A DNA stretch of 64,000 nt from contig CM043964.1 of assembly GCA_014529385.2 (NCBI GenBank), positions 1,650,997-1,714,996 of the forward strand. Direction: 5' to 3'. The DNA comes from Adiantum capillus-veneris (taxonomy: Eukaryota > Streptophyta > Polypodiopsida > Polypodiales > Pteridaceae). Each line of letters begins with the position of its first letter. Position 1 is the stretch's first letter. Position numbers and translations under genes: made by a program. Positions 45,966-57,930 of the stretch are shown in pieces. The notes under the pieces are model-generated. The model had not been told where the DNA came from, made no database searches, and saw only the letters and a program-made list of their open reading frames with translations.

Positions 45966-48040
45966 TGAGGGCGAGCTTTTTGAAATGGGGCCTCTAAACC
46001 CAAACCAATGGGCCTACCCTCACAAAATGTTCGTAAAGAGGTACGCACACTACTTGGGGCACCACCTTCTTCTGGGAGTGGAGAAGGAAACCAATAAAAA
46101 AAAACACTTGCACTCACCCACTCAAGCAACACAATTTGAAAACCCCCTTACTCTATATACACTTTGGAGACTTGAACACCATCAACGATTATGCAACCCA
46201 ATGCCGTGCATCAAAATGAAATATGCAAATTGTGGAATAGCATTCACCTTCTCCACATAAGAATACCCATAATACATCCAAACTCTTCCTCTCTCAAGCA
46301 CTCATCAAAAAAGTCATGCGCACAAGACTTGCCTCTCAAACACACAAGAGAATCACTTACATCAAACTAACACAATTTGCATAGAGAGCTCATCTCCATC
46401 TATGCAATGCCGTGACACAAATAAAATCACCATGAGAGGTAGCCACATGCATATGTAATGAAGCAAAAGAGATTTGGAGTGAGAAATTTCTTTAGACCAA
46501 TTGAATAAGTGTGGAGAAACAAACCAATGGTAAATTGAGAATAAAACGCTTACTTGATTTCTCGCACACCTTTTAAGCGGAGGACAGACGCTGGCTAACC
46601 ATCATGAATTGCGACACTTGAAAGTTTTGAAGATGATTTCATGATCATTAACATAACCATGAGAGAGATCATGATGTATTTACAAGTTATTGAGGTGCTA
46701 CAAATGATTTATTGGGTTGATGGAGTAAGAGATTGTAGAATGGAAAGAGTGGAGAATAGAGTTGCACTTCCTCCAAAGAGGAGGGTTAGGAGGGAGGATG
46801 TGAAAGAGGGAGAGTTGGGGTTTTCTCTACTATTGATCAAGAAACAACATGAAGTTGAAAATATAGGTGTGTGTCCTTGAGTCTCTCCAAGGGGGGCTAT
46901 TTATAGTTGTGTAGGAGTGGGATTATGCTACACTTAATTAGAGTAAGTGATTAGACCTAATTAAGTGTCCTTTGACCACTCATTGAATATTGGACAAAAA
47001 GGGACTATTTATTCACCAAAAATATCATTTTAGACCGTGAAGGCTCCATAGGGGTGCATAATGTAGGTTGGCCCCACCATGAGGCCCTACGGGTGGCTCC
47101 TGCGGGGTATCTCAACTTGTCTGTCTTGGCATTTAGAAAGCATCTTTAGGTTGGTTCCATCACATGCAAGTGACCTTGAACACTCATTGCTCTTCTAGAA
47201 GATGATTAGGGGAAAAATAAGATCTCACCCTCTTGGTTTACTTGATTTACAGTTCCCTTTTGCTGCGAATCTGACAGATTTACACTATTTTGACCATAAC
47301 TTTTTACCTGTAGCTCGGAATGACATGCTTCAAAAGGAAAAATTGACCTTCTCAACATGTTTGATATGAATTTGGACTATTCTTCACGCCCATGCACCAA
47401 GGAATTCGGTTTGGAAGGTCCACACTAGGCTAGGGAACCTTTTGCTTACAAGTCTTCTTGTATGGGCCCTTTGCTTGTATGCATCCAAGGGGAATCATGC
47501 TTTTTCAAAAGGCTATGATGCTTAAACAAATAGAGGAGGGCCCAATATTATTTGCTTTTGAAAAGAATATACAATTGGAGTCTTTTTGAAAGGAGAGAAA
47601 CTATATGTATATTCTTAAGAGATATTGGGCCACCTATGTAGGGGGCATAGAAGACTTGTAGAGAGGGACCATAATCTTTGGTAAAGACAAGTGGAGAGTT
47701 GATTTCCATGGGAATTTATCTATATGGGGTGGAAGATGGATATATTATTTTTCTACTACTAATTCACAAGAGGTAAGAAAGTTTGGGGGTATATAGTTGG
47801 TTATTGTATGCTTATTCTATTTACAAAGCAAAAAAGAAAAGGGTGGTAATATAAATATATGACTAAGGTGACATTTTTCGGAAGAGTATAATGTATGTGT
47901 TGCCACAAAGGTTAAACGAAGAGGGGGAATTTACTCTAGATAACTTAATAGCGTGGAAAAATATATACACATATGAGGAAGAGGACGTTGAGTAGGCTGA
48001 CAAATGTTGCAAAAAGATGGTTACCATTTTATGCCACTCA
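45966..48040 (-). repeat. 5' LTR of Tat element 2
   Basis: On the minus strand it runs from TGAGTGGCATAAAATGG (48040) to CCCTCA (45966). U3 is about 1.1 kb and R-U5 about 0.9 kb, judging from the TATA box. ORFs inside it duplicate those in the left LTR and are not genes. Confidence 0.92.
46898..46905 (-). promoter_or_regulatory. LTR TATA box of Tat element 2
   Basis: Minus strand TATAAATA within CTATAAATAGCCCCCC, a strong plant TATA consensus, conserved in the other LTR near 38685. Confidence 0.7.
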
Positions 48041-49955
48041 CCACCATTGAAAGGGAAGGATTGTGAATGATCTATGCCGGAAAATAGTATAGACATTACC
48101 TATTAGAAAATAAATTTGTGTCCTTTGTGGATCACAAAGCCTTATTATACTTGGTCAACAAGCCATGCAGGACAAGAAGAATAGTGAGATTGTTCATCAT
48201 TCTTCTGGAATTTGATTTCAGTGTGGTTGTAAAGAAGGGCGCTACACATCAAAGAGTAGATCATTTGTCAAGGATTGTTTCAGGGGAACCACCTTAAGGA
48301 GTAGAAAATGATCTACCAGATGCCTATCTGTTCTCCGTGGAAATGATACCTCAATGGGCAGAAAATATGGTATCATTTTTTACCATAGCTCAAGTGGAGT
48401 TGCAAATACCACTTCCTATTAGAATCGGATTAATTGAGAAATTAATTATGTATCAATTACTAGCTGGTAGGCTATACAAAAGAAATCAAGATTGAATCTT
48501 GCTCTTATGTATTAATCCTGAAGAGAAAACCCAATACCTAAGTAGAGCACATATTACCATAGTAGGACTTCACTTTGCGGAAGACCAAACTATGCAAAGG
48601 ATCCTGAGTCTTGGAGTATTTTGGCCAACTATGAGGAGTGATGTTCGCTCTTTTGTAAAGGATAGTCCTCAATGTAAAAAACAAACACCCATACCTCATG
48701 TAGCATTGTTCCAAATGTTTCATGTTCCTAAGTGGAGTAACTATCTAGTTACTTACTTATCAAGCCAAACATTTCTAGAGGATATGAGTAAACACTATCA
48801 AAGAGCAATTGAAATTGAAGCAACAGACTATGCTCTTATTGGAAACCAATTGTATCAAAGAGGGAAGGACCAACATCTGTGTCTTTGTGAAAATGAAGAC
48901 AAGTATATTCCAATTATAGAGCAAGCACATGTTGAATTAGCTGGAGGCCACTTCTTTAGTGATACCACTACAAGAGCAATCTTAATGGTAGGCATATGGT
49001 GGCCAACACTTTGTGCAGATGCCAAAGAATATGTTCGGAGATGTGATGCTTTTCAAAGATCAAGAATGCCAACACGTGTAGATAGCATGCCCTTAAGACC
49101 AATGATGGTGGCTAGAGCTTTTGCAAAATGGGATATAGAGTTTGTTGGGCCAATACAGCCACCTTCTTATAGAATCCAAGCTCAATATATCATTGTAACT
49201 ACGAACTATTTGACCAAGTGGGCCGAGGCTAAAGCAACTCAAAAGAATGATGCCAGAACCACTACCCCATTCTTATATGAGTAGGTATTCACAAGATATG
49301 GACTGCTAATAGAAATTGTCAGTGATAGGAAAACTCGTTTCCTCAATGAGGTAATTGAGTATTTGCTTAATGAATTTATTGTCATCCATAATAAATCATC
49401 TCCCTATCACCCACAAGAAAACGGACAAGCTAAGCATATGAATAAAATTCTTATCTTGTTATTGACTAGAGTGGTTAGTTCAGGAAGGACAAAGTGGGAA
49501 ATGAATCTCCATACTACTCTATGAGCTTATCGAGTTTCATTCAAAACAGCTTTAAATGCTACACCCTTTAACCTTGTTTATGGTCTTCATGACATATTGC
49601 CAATATAATTTCTATTGCCAACACTAAGGGTAGCTAAGGATCTTGAGTGGATTGGGCATGAATTGTCAGAGAGACTTGAAGATTTAGAGAAGCTAGATGA
49701 GCAAAGGCTTACTGTTGTAGCTCACATCTATGCACAAAAGCGAAAACAAAAATAGTTTTTTGATTCCTATCTAATTACAAAAATATTCACAAAAGGGGAC
49801 TTAGTTTTGATCTATTCCCTTAAGCAACACTTTTACAAGTTTAAGAAAAAGGGAAACGGACCGTTTATGATTGAAGATGTATCTCCAAGTGGAGCAGTTA
49901 AGTTATCCACCCTAGATGGTGAACAAATGGCTAATTGGATTTTGGATGTTGTTTA
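48041..49955 (+). pseudogene. Ty3 pol (host copy C): RNase H to integrase, right half
   Basis: It resumes the frame cut at 37757 with TIEREGL, then VSFVDHKALLYLVNKP (RNase H), and a long open piece at 48499-49284. That piece contains a zinc-binding and core integrase start: HVELAGGHFFSDTTTRAIL, WDIEFVGPIQPPSY, IIVTTNYLTKWAEAKAT. After stops, SDRKTRFLNEVIEYLL and HPQENGQAKHMN carry the second Asp and catalytic Glu. A chromodomain is not evident. Two zinc-binding-like blocks (48550-48670 and 48900-49060) look like a partial duplication. Confidence 0.82.
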
Positions 49956-50099
49956 AAGAAGTAAAACTTGCTAGAAACCAATGAATTGCTAGAAATAATG
50001 CATGTAGCCAAGAAAAGAAAGATAAACCGACCAGCAGGTTATTGATGAAGCCTAAGAGGAAGCTCGGCTTCGGGTACTCAAAAGAAAAGCTTCTCTCAA

Positions 50100-51110
50100 G
50101 AATCAACAAACACCTATTTCCATCAACACTCTAGAAAAAGATGACCGACAATGGGAATTGCAGAAAGATGTAGTGTCAACAGATGATGAATGGTTAGATG
50201 GAATGGACCTTTGCATCAAAGTACAACTCAAGACTCATAGCAAAAATGCTTTGCTCAATATAAGAGCAAAGCAAAAATGCTTTGCTCAATATAAGAGCTA
50301 GAGTAAATGCAGCCAATTATTCCACGTACAAGAAGGCAACAAGTCAGTCTTTGACAGCAAGAATAGCGACTATTAAAGGATGTAACAAGAACCCAACACC
50401 GACATTGGGAGTAGTCAATTTGAATGTGATAGTACATGGATGTTCAAGTTTGTATGATTACCAGTTAAACACATGAATGAGATAATGATTCTTGGAATTC
50501 CCTGGATGCGGACATACAAGGTAGTACCAGATTGGGATACCAATCAGCTCAAGCTATCAGCTAAAGGCGGACAACTCATTGTTCCAATTGCACCAAGCAA
50601 GGAGGAGAGGAAAGGAAGTAATAAAAATAACAAACCACAAAGCAAACAATCTTCTCCATCCTCTTGACCAGTAAATGCTACAAGTAGCATGCAAGTAGTT
50701 AAACAAATTTGGGTAGCAAAAGCACATCTTAAGGAAAAGCCGATTCAAGTCTGGGTGCCCAAAATATCACCAAAAAAAACAAAGAAGGTTCTAAAGATCA
50801 AAACACAGAGACAAGCATCTCCGAGCAAGGAACCTAACATAAAATGGATTCGGAAAAAAAAAGAGCACTTACCTTCTCCACACACTGGAAAACCGATAAA
50901 GCAATGGAGAGTTAAGTCTCAAAAAACTCAACCACACCATTCTAACCAAGAAAAACCAATATATCAATGGCGGGTAAAAGTTGGACGATAGTCAACATTG
51001 ATACCAACAACTCAGGAAATTAGCATGCTAAAGCATCCTAATGGTACAATCAAGCTACAAGATTTTCTCTTTGGAAGATAGCATCAGAAGACCTCGACAT
51101 CGAAAACCCT
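50100..51110 (+). pseudogene. Retropepsin-like ORF with W-x-x-K repeats, after the integrase
   Basis: From about 50110 a frame reads ISINTLEKDDRQWELQKD and DDEWLDGMDLCIKVQLK, then NALLNIRARVNAANYSTYKK and later EIMILGIPWMRTYKVVPDWD. The last is the usual end of a Ty3 protease, but the catalytic D-(S/T)-G is replaced by N-I-R. A 31-bp tandem repeat (AATGCTTTGCTCAATATAAG) sits at 50246-50300, right at that site. Downstream, KQIWVAK, IQVWVPK, IKWIRK, KQWRVK and YQWRVK form a lysine-rich repeat tail. A protease after integrase is out of normal order, so it may be another element's gag-protease fragment. Confidence 0.5.
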
Positions 51111-51299
51111 TGAGTTAATTACTCAAGACCCAACTCTTGCATAGCATAATGGTTTGAATTGCATTGATCTTCAAAGCATGGTAGAGCCAACCATGGCTAT
51201 GTATAGACACGATTGTTCAACCCATGCACACAATCGTTCCGGAGTACGCCATCTAGGAGGGGTGGAAGGGCACTATGTAATTAAGGACAATGTTTGAAG

Positions 51300-52030
51300 A
51301 GGTAGGAAAAGTTTGACGTTAACGTGTGATTTTTTTGAAAAATTACCTAATAATGCCCTTATAAATCATCAAAAACAAGGGAAAATTAACTGATGATATC
51401 TTCCCAATGAGTCTAAATAGTGTATACACTATCAGAAAATCATCAAAAAATAGTCCTTTTTTGTTATTTTTCATCATTTTTCTTGATAGTGAGACCTAAA
51501 AATGGAGAAATCCATCAAATAGCAATAAAGGTGTGTTTTTCAATAGATTTTCTTAATTATTGGATTTTCACTTTGGTTTTTTAGATCATTTTGTTATTTT
51601 TCTTGATTTTTCAATAAACAAGTCAAAAATTAATAATAAATAGTGAAGGAGCTCATATGGAAAAGCTGAAGATACGCTGATGATAAAAAAGATAAGGCGG
51701 ATAGGCACAAAAATTTTCAATAATATCGACAGATGGAAGCGGGAAGTCTAAATTAGGCAGCCAGACCTACTTTTACAAACTTCTTGCAGAATGAGCAACA
51801 GGAATCCGATTGGGAAAATTTTTGAGTCTAGCATAGATTTCACGGCCTAGTAGGACTAACACGGGAATTTGGGGAAAATTGGTTTGGGAAGTACGAGTAA
51901 AGATACCAAAAGTAGGCTAAAATAACCTCATTTTCACTTATTGCCTTCGGAGAGAAAGCTCCTCGACCTTCTTCGCACGCATTTTCTTGAGTCCACAATT
52001 GCCTGTTTTCAGCACCATCTTACACGAGAC
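51300..52030 (+). repeat. Probable 5' LTR or promoter region of element X, copy 2
   Basis: AT-rich sequence between the W-x-x-K ORF and the first splice donor. A TATA-like CTTATAAATC is near 51358. No base-level match to the LTR at 57521 was established, so this assignment comes from position only. Confidence 0.25.
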
Positions 52031-52037
52031 ATGAGGG

Positions 52038-53472
52038 GTAAGTTCTATAATTATCAATGATCCATTTTGTACGGCTGGTAGCTAGTCTAAACCCCTGGAA
52101 AAAACCCCAGAATCCGAGCAGTGCACGAAGACCTACGACCAAAAATCGACCATAGCGGTTTGTCAGCTCAACCAAATCGGATGACATTTGAATTATAGCA
52201 TTCACCAACATAATAGAACACTTCTATATGAATAGTGGACCATTCGGTAAGGGTCACGGGGGTCCCAAGTAGAAAAGATAGGGTTTTGGCAGATGCCATA
52301 ATTGGATTCCGACTCCAAGACAGCTTACATACGAGGTTTATACACAATGTATATGATTGGTTTCATAAAATCAATCAAGCCAAGCCCTCGAAAAGTAGAA
52401 AATGGCTCGAAGGATACAAAGCTTCAAATTCAACATACAAGGTCAAACTGACTCCAAATGGGCCAAAATTGGATGAGTTGCTTCAGGACTATGTTGCGGA
52501 CAAGTCCATAGCCTCAAAGATGACTAACCAACTCTACACGTCATGTAGTCACAAAAATCAATGATTTCAGAGTCTACAAAGCACAAAGTGATGATGGCAG
52601 AACCAAATTTTACCAAATTCAATTTAAGACTTGTTTTAGGTGTATAGAATGTGTTTAGGTCAAATTTTTCAAGTTTTGCAAGAAAACGTTGACTGCTGTA
52701 AATAATCGTGATCATTTAATTTTGCAATATTCTAGCTTGAAAATGGTATCATCACCTCACCTATCACTTGTACACACCTATTACATGCCAATTTTCAAGT
52801 ATGAGTCAAAATGATCAATTATAACTTGGAAAATTGCCAAAAAACGCAAGAAGTCCTTGCAAGCCAAATTTTGAGTTATCAGCCACATTTTTTGATCCAA
52901 ATCACCTCATATCACGTACACAGGGTCTATACCATGCCTAGAACCAAGTTGCACCCAAAAATATTTATTTTGATGAAAAAGTTAATAATCGAGATTATTT
53001 ACTTTTTTACCAAGATGGGGGAGATTTGCAACTTTGCCATCATAGGACCAAAGTACATGATGTCCTAAGCCCACTAGCCAAGTTTGAATAAATATGGAGC
53101 TCAAAATTCCTTTACATCTACTGTTTCAGAGACCTAAAGCCAAAATCTGGCACCATTTTCACCCTGTGCACCCAAATGAGCCCATCATGGTAAAAAAGTA
53201 TCTATTTTCCATATAGTTCAAGCCTATTATGCCAAATTTGCAAAAAGTTGACAAAATTACTGAGCTGTAAATAATCGCCATTATTTACTTTTGTTGCAAT
53301 TTTTTGTTTAGAGTTCATAATTTTGATCTTTATATGTTTTTATGCATCTATGCATATTTAAAAATTGATTTGAAGCAAATTGGACTCGATTTGTCAGCAA
53401 TTCAAACTGAAGGACATTTCAGAGCAAAATCTGCCAAATTTGCTAACTTTGACACTTTATTCACTTAACAGG
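52038..53472 (+). other. Putative leader intron of element X, copy 2
   Basis: The donor GTAAGT at 52038 directly follows ATGAGGG, and the acceptor TTAACAG ends at 53472. Joining them makes ATG AGG GGT GCC ATG, in frame with the downstream ORF (MRGAMQAAEK). The interior repeats the motif (T)AATAATCG near 52702, 52985 and 53275, about 286 bp apart. A matching motif follows a GTAAGAG donor at 57885 in the next copy. Splicing is inferred, not shown. Confidence 0.4.
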
Positions 53473-53477
53473 TGCCA

Positions 53478-56400
53478 TGCAAGCTGCAGAAAAGGCCAAG
53501 AAGAGGGTCTCACAAAGGAGAAGCTACAAGAGCTTCCACCATACCAATTGGACACCAGCTCAGCCAAAACAAAAAAACAACCTACCTGTCAAAAGAATAG
53601 TTCGAGGAGAATAACACAACGATTTTCACACGTACATTCAAAAGTGAAGAAGAACATCGAATAGAACTACAAATTCTACCAAAAGAGGTCTATGGTGTCA
53701 CAACAAAACCCGAGACAAAAGAAGATAACAGAAGGCTTGGGCTTAGAGAGTTCTACGAACAAGAGCCCTGTGGAGTAGATTTCTAGAAAGCTTTTGAGCT
53801 TCTGTCCACAATCAACGAAGATGGAACATACCAGATCTCTAACCAACAAGGGAACAAAGTCGAAGTAATAATTACGAAAGAGATCGTGGCGAAAGATCTC
53901 AAACTGCCGACATAAGGGATGATGATGAGAGCAAGAGACATAAAAAATAGCAAGTACCTTCACTAAGAAAACCGCTGCTGTGATATTTGCCGTTCAGAGT
54001 TTACAATTGATTTGTCACGGCCAGACGAAGTTCCGTGCCTAGAGATATTGGCCCCGAAGAGTGGCGCTCCTTTCGATATTTCTTTTTGTATTAATCTGTA
54101 ACTCAAAGTACAAGGGAGTGGGAGGGTTCTCACTCTCAAACTCTACGTCCAGATGCTCTGCAGAGTGTGAGCCCAAACCACTTATTTAAAGGTTTACAAG
54201 GGATGCCAAAAGGAGAGCCCCAAAAGATGTCCTTTTAAAAGCATCTAAAAATAAAGCAAAAAGCCCTCAAAACATCCCCCAATAACTTGCATAGCATTTT
54301 TCACACAAAAGAAAATTCTATAGCCTACCATACAGTCCAACGCAAAAAGCGGGGTTCCGTACACTCAGCCACATCAATAGTTGTCAGCGGATTCTCTGCC
54401 GTAAATCACAAAAAATGATACGCTGCCATGTCCGCCTATCTGCGAACTTTCCGGGCCTATTTGTCCAGCCAATCGGGGTATGTGTATATGCTGGCCATGG
54501 CCACGTCCTCCATTTGTGACAGTGATCGCCCTGTGTGAATGCAAAAATGCAAGCGGAGAAAGGTTTCTCCGCGACGGAAGTGCTCCAAATGCCATCCCAA
54601 AAGCAAGTGGAGGAACCAGCAAGGTTATACCACCAACACTTCCACTTCCTTGCAAAGAGACCTCCAAGGTACACCACACCCAATCATGCAGTTGCGACCA
54701 CATTTACACAAGTTTTAAGGTCGACTTGACCAAGAAACCCATCTACCACGTGTAGTACATGTTGTCCACACTAAAGGGGACAAAGAAAGAGGGTAAGATA
54801 ACGTATCTAGGAGCACCAAAGGTACTCACAAGAATTACCTACCATGCTATCGGCATGGCAGACAACTTGCCACCTGCCCCAGATCACAACACATGGATCA
54901 TGTTTGCACAACCATCCCCTCGAGCCACAAGATCTACCAAGAGAATTTACAAATTCGATGAAGAATCTTCCTAGAGATCTCCACAACGGCATAGCAATGA
55001 AAGCTCCGACAATGAGGAAAGAAGAGCACGCATCAAAGAAATGAAAAGAAAAGCAGTGGTAGTGCATCAAGAAGAGCCAAAATAGAAGCAGGCAAGGTTT
55101 GAGAGAGAAAAACACTCATATGAACGAAGCCTCCAAGATCAAGGCAAGGACCCTGAAAAGTGGGTACCTATAGAAGGCAAAGGACCAAGAATAATGCACC
55201 CAGCATGAAGAGGAGCAGAGGATCCAAAGTATCTACTGGAAATAATGGATCAGGAGGTAGAGGCATTGAAGCTTAAAGAGGCTCAAGAAGCAGAAAAGAA
55301 AGCTAGAGATGCGGTGAAGTAGCAAAAACAAGCAAAAGAAGCAACACACCAAGGTGGAGCCCACCACAAAGAATTTGGGAATTCCCCTAGACCATCCTCA
55401 CCATTTACAAAACAAAATGATCACCCCATGCCAAGCCCTACACCATCACCAGTAGATAGAACCACACAAGCTGAGCCCACTAGGGAGAAAGAGTCTGAAT
55501 AGAAAGAAGCAGCAGAATTTGCACAACAAGTAGCCACTAATCAAAAGCAAGACAAAGCACAAGAACCAAAGCCAGAAAGGACAGCAAGTCCTGCACAAGA
55601 GAAGCCAACAAAGTTTGATCAAACAAAAGAACAGGTAACAAAAGAAACTCCTTCTACCTCCACACAACACAAAAGAGCTGAGGCCTCCACGAAGCCTCAA
55701 GATGACAAAGCAGAAGAGGGCCAACCACAGCCTCAAGGGCAAGAACAACCAGCCACCGTGACCCCACCAAGAGAGTCACAAGAGACTACCAAAACTTATA
55801 GACAACTCACAAGAAATAAAGACTGGAAGCCAAACAATGAGGTAATTCTGCAAGTCAATGAATATGAAAAGAAAATGCAGGATATGACAAAAAAACTCCG
55901 ATCAGTAGCACTTGGCCACAGCACAAAGGCTAAAGAATTGGAGATGGTGATTGACTCTCTCCAACGAGAGTTAGAAGACAGATTAAATGACAAACACAAG
56001 TCCAGGTATTGAAAGCTAAATCTAAACAACATCAGCTAGCAAAAGATTAAGAGCAAAAGGAAATGGTGGAGTGTGAACTTCTCATGAAGTCGAAAGATGC
56101 TTGCAAAACAAAAGACGAATAGCTGACCCAGGTTACTAACAAACTTCTAACTACAACTCTGTCAGTTCAAAAGATTCATGTGCAGTTAGATGTCACGAAC
56201 GCCTCCTTGCAATATTCAGAATAGAGGATAAATGAGTAGGCAACCTTTTTGTGAAAGATACGAGAAAATCCCATAGTTTCCTTGATCAAAGGCACATACA
56301 AAGTGTACAAAGAACTAGAGAAAAAGAACAAAGACCTCGAGCTAGAGCTAAAACTAGAGCAGTCTCAGCAAAGAGACCTGGCATTAATGCGGGTGCAACG

Positions 56401-57537
56401 AGAAGAAGAGCTGCTCAAAGAAATAGCCGAGCTAGAAAGAGTCAACCAGCTCTGCTAAGAGATGGATGACAAGAAACGCATGAAGAAGTAGGAACTTCAA
56501 AACAGCCACATATAGATATTCCCTCAGTCTCTTTTCTTGAGATGGAAACACAGCTAAGAGAAGGGCTAGGTAGCGAAGAGGATTTACAAGTACCATTAAC
56601 ATAAGAAGATGAAGTGCCAATGGTCCACCTGTCAAAAGCTGAGAAAGATGCACTCAAGGAAAAGTTTACACAAGAGACGAATGAGTAGTGGAAAGGAACG
56701 ATGGATTGGGAGTTGAGAGTTCTTCACTTTATAAAGACATGCAAGTGGAAGACGCAGATGAAGACCACCCTAAGTGGAGGAAGAGTTGGTTGAACAAGAA
56801 TCCAAGATACCTGATTCTACTCACAAGAGCACCTATGACACTTCAAAAGGATCCAGTTTTTCGTCCTGTACCAAGCGTAAGGACCTGGAAAGCACATGAG
56901 GCAATAACAAAGAAGCATCCAACACGGCTGAACTACCCAAGATTGCCAGGTCCAAAAAAGGGATCGTCCACAGAGGAATACATGGTGAAAACCCTAGCGG
57001 GCGCCATTGTATTCTTCAAAAGTCTTCCTTACCTATCATGTGTGATAATTTATAAAATTTGCCGAATGTTGCTCACCTGCATTGGAGTCTTTCATGAGCC
57101 AGAGCAAGCAGGTACCCCATGGATATCTTCCTCGAGGGCAATAAAGGTTTATGCTATGATCTCAGTGGTCAACCTTCCGAAGACGTCCTCTATGGCTTCT
57201 ACGCCCGATTCATGTTCTTACTTTCTCATAATATGTTGGCGTTTGAGGAAGCATTCTACACAGGTTTCTTCACTTGGTGAATGAATATTTTTGGGCCAGT
57301 GAGATCAAAAACCTGACTTTGAGATTTGTAGGCTACTCCGTAGTTGAGCTTAAAAACAGAGTCACTATATGCACTTTTTGCAGGTGCCAGATAAAGAGAG
57401 AAAGACCAGATATGAAAAGGCTCTACATCCACTTAAAGACCGCCTTGCCAGACGTCAATCCGAACACTATTTCAGCCCATAAAGCTGTGTCAAGGGACGA
57501 CATAGGCGAGGAGGGGGGAATGTTAGCAACAAGCTAA
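53478..57537 (+). pseudogene. Element X ORF: long, non-pol, coiled-coil protein (broken)
   Basis: From MQAAEKAKKRVSQRRSYKS the coding signal runs through several frames with stops. Pieces: LREFYEQEPCGVDF and KAFELLSTINEDGTYQIS (about 53740-53840); a Pro/Glu/Gln/Lys-rich part (55380-55770, TREKESE, QEPKPERTASPAQEKP); a coiled coil (EYEKKMQDMTKKLRS, KELEMVIDSLQREL, REEELLKEIAELE; 55830-56455); and a C-terminal domain CYDLSGQPSEDVLYGFYARF plus FEEAFYTGFFT (57140-57260), repeated in copy 1 at 36.3 kb. No RT, protease or integrase is present. The frame runs into the polypurine tract. Function unknown; gag-like packaging is one possibility, a captured host gene another. Confidence 0.5.
57505..57520 (+). 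promoter_or_regulatory. Polypurine tract of element X, copy 2
   Basis: GGCGAGGAGGGGGGAA directly before TGTTAG. The same arrangement is seen at 36703-36715, which supports an LTR-retroelement identity. Confidence 0.65.
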
Positions 57538-57930
57538 CTCAGATACCATTTTTTGGAGCTCTCAGTGTAAAAACACTTCTTATTTTGATAAATCGGGAGT
57601 ATTGTAACTCCTATTTTTTAAATAAATCTTGTAATTGATGAGCTGGGTCTACAAGTTTCCAGATTGTATAAACCCATCATTACCCATCTTTAGTTAAGAG
57701 CTCCCAAATTATTAGTTTTGACCACCAAAAACCGTGGCTAAGGTATAAAACCCAATTTTTGTAATTTATTTTTAAGTTTTGGATCATGAAATACATAGCA
57801 TGAGCTAATGACGCTCAATTCTCTCTTTCTCGTGTTCCCTAATCCCTCCCCGGTTGTCACATTTGTTGCATTGCAACCACAGGTAAGAGCTCTATGCATT
57901 GATGTAAGCATTTCACGGTATTTTGTAGCT
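57521..57930 (+). repeat. LTR of element X, copy 2
   Basis: Starts TGTTAGCAACAAGC; shares AAGTTTCCAGATTGTAT with the LTR at 36716. A TATA box (GGTATAAAACCC) is at about 57740. A splice-donor-like CACAGGTAAGAG lies near 57885 and a primer-site-like TGGCGTCACCGACCCGTG at 57933. Having a polypurine tract before it and a primer-site-like sequence after it, it could be shared between two tandem elements. Its right end is approximate. Confidence 0.5.

Larger units (their letters stand above)
37758..48040 (-). mobile_element. Tat-lineage Ty3 retrotransposon (element 2), full length, nested
   Basis: Two direct LTRs of about 2072 and 2075 bp (37758-39829 and 45966-48040) flank a minus-strand gag-pol with two RNase H domains, a primer site next to the right LTR and a polypurine tract next to the left one. 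Both flanks carry ACCAC or CCAC as target duplication, and removing the element rejoins the interrupted Ty3 RNase H in frame. The LTRs differ at scattered bases and small indels, so the insertion is not brand new. Gag-pol has stops and one frameshift, so this copy is not autonomous. Confidence 0.93.
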
